Of a stretch of DNA of 15,804 bases, positions 13,021 to 15,804 are shown piece by piece (position 1 is the first letter of the stretch; every line of letters starts with the position of its first letter). The notes under the pieces were generated by a model. The model saw only the letters and a list, made by a program, of their open reading frames with translations, was not told the origin of the DNA and did not search any database. Source of the DNA: Dehalococcoidia bacterium (GTDB lineage Bacteria > Chloroflexota > Dehalococcoidia > GIF9 > UBA5629); contig DTZC01000048.1 in the NCBI GenBank assembly GCA_012961565.1, forward strand, positions 1 to 15,804, written 5' to 3'. The position numbers were made by a program, and so were the translations under genes.

Positions 13021-14910
13021 ATGGGAAGAACAGTTGGTATCGATTTAGGTACCACCTTCAGTCTGGTAGCAGTTATCGAGGGTGGCGAGCCAAAGATAAT
13101 TCCAAATGCTGAGGGGGAAAGGCTTACACCTTCTGTAGTGGCAATCGACAAGAAGGGTGAGCGGCTGGTGGGATTGCTGGCAAAGCGACAGGCAATTACT
13201 AACCCAGATAACACTATTTTCAGCGTGAAAAGGTTAATGGGGCGGAAATATAAGGACCCCGAAGTCCAGCATGCTATAAAACGGCTGCCCTATAAAATAG
13301 TTGAGGCTAGCAATGGTGATGCCCGGGTGGTAATGGGAGACAAGCAGTACAGCCCACCAGAAATATCGGCTATGATTTTGCAGAAACTGAAAATCGATGC
13401 TGAAGCTTATCTTGGTGAGAAAGTCACCGATGCGGTAATCACGGTGCCAGCTTATTTCAACGATAGCCAGCGCCAAGCGACAAAGGATGCAGGGACGATT
13501 GCTGGACTTAATGTACTGCGCATTATCAATGAGCCTACAGCCTCAACTCTGGCCTACGGTCTGGACAAAAAGCAAGAGGAGATTATCGCTGTTTATGACT
13601 TGGGCGGAGGCACATTTGATATTTCTATCCTTGAACTTGGCGAGGGCACTTTCCAGGTGAAGTCAACTGCTGGTGATACATATCTCGGCGGGGATGATAT
13701 TGACCAGAGGGTTATAGACTGGCTGTGTGAGGAATTCAGGAAAGAGACAGGCATAGATTTGAAGCAGGACAGGATGGCTCTGCAGCGGCTTAAGGATGCG
13801 GCAGAGAAAGCAAAGCGGGAGCTGTCGACAGTAGCCCAGACGGAAATCAATCTACCTTTCATCACGGCAGACGCCTCAGGACCGAAGCATCTGAATATAA
13901 CGCTGACAAGAGCTAAGCTGGAGCAATTATCAGTGGACCTGCTGGAAAGGACAATGGGTCCCTGTCGTCAAGCCTTAAGCGATGCCGGGCTTACTCCAGC
14001 TCAAGTCGGCGACGTCATCCTGGTCGGAGGTCAGACCAGGATGCCCAAGGTGCAGGAGCTGGTACGCCAATTTTTCGGCAGGGAGCCGATTAAGGGCATC
14101 AATCCAGACGAGGCGGTAGCTCTGGGGGCTGCTATTCAGGCAGGCGTGCTTAAAGGAGATGTACGGGAGGTCCTTTTGCTCGACGTTACGCCGCTAACCC
14201 TGGGCATTGAGACCTTAGGAGGAGTGATGACGCCACTCATCCCACGCAATACCACAATACCGACTTCCAAAAGCCAGATTTTTAGCACTGCGGCTGATAA
14301 TCAGCCCAGCGTAGAAATCCACGTGCTCCAGGGCGAGCGTCCCATGGCAGCGGACAATCGGACACTAGGACGTTTCATACTTGATGGCATTTTGCCAGCA
14401 CCTAGAGGTGTACCCCAGATTGAGGTTACCTTTGATATCGATGCCAATGGCATCTTGAATGTTCGAGCTCAAGACAAGGGTACCGGTAAGGAGCAGAAGA
14501 TTACCATCACTGCCTCCAGCGGTCTGAGCAAAGAAGAGGTGGAGAGGATGAGAAGGGAGGCTGAAGCGCATGCCGCTGAAGACGCCAAGAGGAAAGAGGA
14601 GGTGGAAACACGCAATGCAGCTGACGCCCTGGTATATACTGCTGAACGGACTCTTCGTGAACAGGGTGAGAAGATTCCTGCCGACTTAAAGCAGCAGCTG
14701 GAAGGCAAGATAGCAGCAGTGCGCTCAGCCCTGCAAGGGACAGATATGGGCTACGTTCGCAGTACCACACAGGAGCTGTCTGAGGTGATGCAGAAGATTG
14801 GGGCTGCCGTTTATGGACAAGCAGGCACACCACCCCCACCCGGTGGTGAAGCCCCCGGCGGTGGTCCCGGTGATGAGGGTACTGTGGAGGGAGAGTTCAG
14901 AGAGGTCTAG
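13021..14910 (+). CDS. dnaK: Molecular chaperone DnaK (Hsp70)
   Basis: The main cytosolic Hsp70 chaperone, 629 residues and full length. The nucleotide-binding domain has GIDLGTTFS (6-14), phosphate-2 motif [11 protein letters not shown] (192-202) and the adenosine motif [14 protein letters not shown] (332-345). The interdomain linker is [18 protein letters not shown] (381-398), slightly unlike the usual [12 protein letters not shown]. The substrate-binding beta domain and helical lid follow, and the protein ends in a Gly/Pro-rich tail with the C-terminal [11 protein letters not shown] that stands in for the common EEVD-like bacterial ending. AAGGAGGACAGC precedes the ATG. It is the last gene of the hrcA operon; a strong hairpin follows 13 bases after the stop, and no dnaJ is found in the remaining 0.9 kb. 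Confidence 0.97.
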   Translation: MGRTVGIDLGTTFSLVAVIEGGEPKIIPNAEGERLTPSVVAIDKKGERLVGLLAKRQAITNPDNTIFSVKRLMGRKYKDPEVQHAIKRLPYKIVEASNGDARVVMGDKQYSPPEISAMILQKLKIDAEAYLGEKVTDAVITVPAYFNDSQRQATKDAGTIAGLNVLRIINEPTASTLAYGLDKKQEEIIAVYDLGGGTFDISILELGEGTFQVKSTAGDTYLGGDDIDQRVIDWLCEEFRKETGIDLKQDRMALQRLKDAAEKAKRELSTVAQTEINLPFITADASGPKHLNITLTRAKLEQLSVDLLERTMGPCRQALSDAGLTPAQVGDVILVGGQTRMPKVQELVRQFFGREPIKGINPDEAVALGAAIQAGVLKGDVREVLLLDVTPLTLGIETLGGVMTPLIPRNTTIPTSKSQIFSTAADNQPSVEIHVLQGERPMAADNRTLGRFILDGILPAPRGVPQIEVTFDIDANGILNVRAQDKGTGKEQKITITASSGLSKEEVERMRREAEAHAAEDAKRKEEVETRNAADALVYTAERTLREQGEKIPADLKQQLEGKIAAVRSALQGTDMGYVRSTTQELSEVMQKIGAAVYGQAGTPPPPGGEAPGGGPGDEGTVEGEFREV

Positions 14911-14923
14911 GACCGTTTTGAGG

Positions 14924-14958
14924 AACAAGGCGCCAGCCTGACAGGCTGGCGCCTTGTT
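14924..14958 (+). terminator. 16-bp perfect hairpin after dnaK
   Basis: Arms AACAAGGCGCCAGCCT and AGGCTGGCGCCTTGTT pair perfectly around a GAC loop, beginning 13 bases after the dnaK stop. The downstream side reads TTGTTGCTTGG, only mildly U-rich. Position and strength support a transcription end for the heat-shock operon, but the U tract is poor, as in the other hairpins of this window. Confidence 0.75.
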
Positions 14959-14987
14959 GCTTGGACGATTAACACATTTCTTAGAAG

Positions 14988-15245
14988 TCAAGGTGAAGAG
15001 TGCTTGTTTTTAGCTGCCTCGAACTCGCCCCAGACCAGCGGCTTCATGACGTGGGCTTGAATATCAAAGACAGCCCTTCTCGTTTCGTCAAGCGGTATCT
15101 GCAAATATCGAACAGGCTCTTATTCTTGAGATCTGCCCCCGTTTCCTTGCTCTGCTTTTCCCTGTGCGACAGGTATTCCTGTAATCCGGTGTGCGATGTG
15201 CAGGTCATCGGATAGCAGCTGAGTGACACCAGTTTCACTCCACAT
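14988..15245 (-). pseudogene. Possible decayed gene, family not recognised
   Basis: On the minus strand one frame runs from an ATG at 15243-15245 to a TGA at 14988-14990 with a single internal TAA at 15120-15122. It encodes MWSETGVTQLLSDDLHIAHR and, past the stop, segments such as RYLQIPLDETRRAVFDIQAH and VMKPLVWGEFEAAKNKHSSP, which look like normal protein. Between about 15195 and 15105 the neighbouring frame (LQEYLSHREKQSKETGADLK, NKSLFDICRY) reads more naturally, so two compensating frameshifts may have scrambled the middle. No Shine-Dalgarno or promoter is evident. It may equally be non-coding; I cannot name a family. Apart from this and the ACCGAAC repeats, I see nothing else in 14959-15392. 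Confidence 0.3.
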
Positions 15246-15292
15246 ATTTTGTGGCTGGTGCAGACAGCCTGCGTGTCGTGTCAAATAAAACT

Positions 15293-15376
15293 GTTACCGA
15301 ACAGCAGTTGTTGACTCAAAATTCGCGGTTACCGAACTGGTCCCAACTTTAGTCTTAGCTTTTGGCCGAGTTCGGT
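15293..15376. repeat. Cluster of GTTACCGAAC repeats, possible remnant of a transposon end
   Basis: GTTACCGAAC occurs at 15293-15302 and again at 15328-15337 in direct orientation, 35 bases apart. An inverted copy of the core (AGTTCGGT) is at 15369-15376. Just before the first copy is TGTCAAATAAAACT (about 15279-15292), the kind of TGT-starting end seen in some insertion sequences. No matching transposase is visible. Confidence 0.3.
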
Positions 15377-15460
15377 CCGCGAGACCCCAACATGGCCTGC
15401 CCCCGAAATCAGGCCCACTTTAAATGAGACAGTCCTGTAGAAATAACCACAGGAGGTCAG

Positions 15461-15738
15461 ATAAAAGAAGCAAAGAAGATATTCGGAGGCGTAGGTAACC
15501 AGGATTCTCCAGAGGTTGACAGCGGCAAGCCGGTGGTGATTGCCGCTCAGGAGCACGGGGGTTCCCGAGCCACCATCCCACCGGTGGAAATCCAGATATG
15601 GCAGCATGACGGGTAACCGAGCTCAAACGGCTTAAAGCTTCAGAGGAGGAAAACTCAAGGCTTAAGCGAATAGTAGCCCAGCAGGCGATAGACATCGAGC
15701 TCCTGAAGGAAATCAATGCAAAAAAGATGAGTGCCTGA
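15461..15738 (+). pseudogene. IS3-family transposase OrfA, broken
   Basis: OrfA is the helix-turn-helix DNA-binding part of IS3 transposases. AGGAGG (15451-15456) sits correctly ahead of an ATA codon at 15461, apparently a mutated ATG. Reading with frame corrections gives KEAKKIF, then EVDSGKPVVIAAQEHGGSRA, then HRWKSRYGSMT, then VTELKRLKASEEENSRLKRI and VAQQAIDIELLKEINAKK, the classic OrfA helix-turn-helix followed by its leucine-zipper-like C-terminal helix. Frame breaks are seen near 15510 (IL in one frame, EVD in another), at about 15578 (one extra C) and at about 15612 (one extra G). The C-terminal frame ends with TGA at 15736-15738. A functional product is not expected. Confidence 0.8.
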
Positions 15739-15804
15739 ACCGGGAGGCTTTTCAGAACTGGAAGGAGGCACACACGATTGCGGAAGGATGAGGCAGGAGT
15801 ACAA
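15726..15804 (+). pseudogene. IS3-family transposase OrfB, C-terminal fragment
   Basis: In the frame beginning GAT at 15726, the sequence reads DECLNREAFQNWKEAHTIAE followed by G and a TGA at 15789-15791. With one missing base restored it continues GWRQEYN. This matches the well-known C-terminal part of IS3 OrfB (pattern RDECLNxxxFxSLxEAxxxIExWRxDYN), which normally lies more than 200 residues into OrfB. Here it directly follows the end of OrfA and overlaps it in another frame, which shows an internal deletion with its junction near 15715-15728. The fragment continues beyond the window. Confidence 0.75.

Larger units (their letters stand above)
15393..15804 (+). mobile_element. Degenerate IS3-family insertion sequence (right end outside window)
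   Basis: The element contains a decayed orfA, then directly the tail of orfB, so most of the integrase core (catalytic DDE) is deleted. The left end is placed at TGGCCTGCCCCCGAAATCAG (15393-15412), which begins with TG as IS3-family ends do and precedes orfA by a typical leader. The boundary is an inference because the right inverted repeat is beyond the window. The orfB style suggests the IS407-like branch. It is non-autonomous. Confidence 0.7.

Noticed and set aside
15329..15773. Two minus-strand open frames near the right end
   Set aside because: They are antisense to the recognisable IS3 OrfA/OrfB remnants on the plus strand.

Overview
The window looks like a chromosomal piece of a Chloroflexota bacterium, probably related to Dehalococcoidia. 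This is an inference from the gene set, the roughly 50-55 % GC and the overall style of the proteins; there is no rRNA or other decisive marker. Most of it is compact housekeeping DNA. The right end holds a decayed accessory region.

Layout. 1-1257 (minus): prs followed by the start of secA, cut by the window edge. 1528-2208 (plus): an endonuclease III-type DNA glycosylase whose -10 box sits so close to its ATG that the mRNA may be leaderless. 2260-4388 (minus): an OmpR-family response regulator followed by its HAMP-containing sensor histidine kinase. 4555-6046 (minus): two genes for exported proteins, one a glycine-rich beta-repeat protein and one a helical protein built from about 35-residue repeats. 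Their promoter carries 11-bp-spaced direct repeats of the kind bound by OmpR/PhoB regulators, so they are plausible targets of the neighbouring two-component system. 6339-9340 (minus): glyA and a DrrA/DrrB-like ABC exporter, tightly coupled (stop and start codons touch or overlap). 9506-11216 (plus): two tandem lipoproteins with one and two PKD/Ig-like domains; the second also has a C-terminal beta-sandwich-like domain. 11288-14958 (plus): the heat-shock operon hrcA-grpE-dnaK with a sigma-A-type promoter, a CIRCE operator overlapping the hrcA ribosome binding site, and a strong hairpin after dnaK; no dnaJ follows directly. 14959-15804: decayed sequence, comprising a possible broken gene on the minus strand, a cluster of ACCGAAC repeats, and an IS3-family element with a lost start codon, frameshifts and an internal deletion that joins the end of orfA to the end of orfB.

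Three points change a naive annotation. The partial secA at the left edge is a real gene. glyA most likely starts at a TTG codon just downstream of a near-consensus promoter that overlaps the longer reading frame. hrcA most likely starts at a GTG just past the CIRCE element. No CRISPR array, tRNA, rRNA or recognisable defence system is visible. The least-described part is the two-component system together with the two exported repeat proteins (3.7-6.2 kb).
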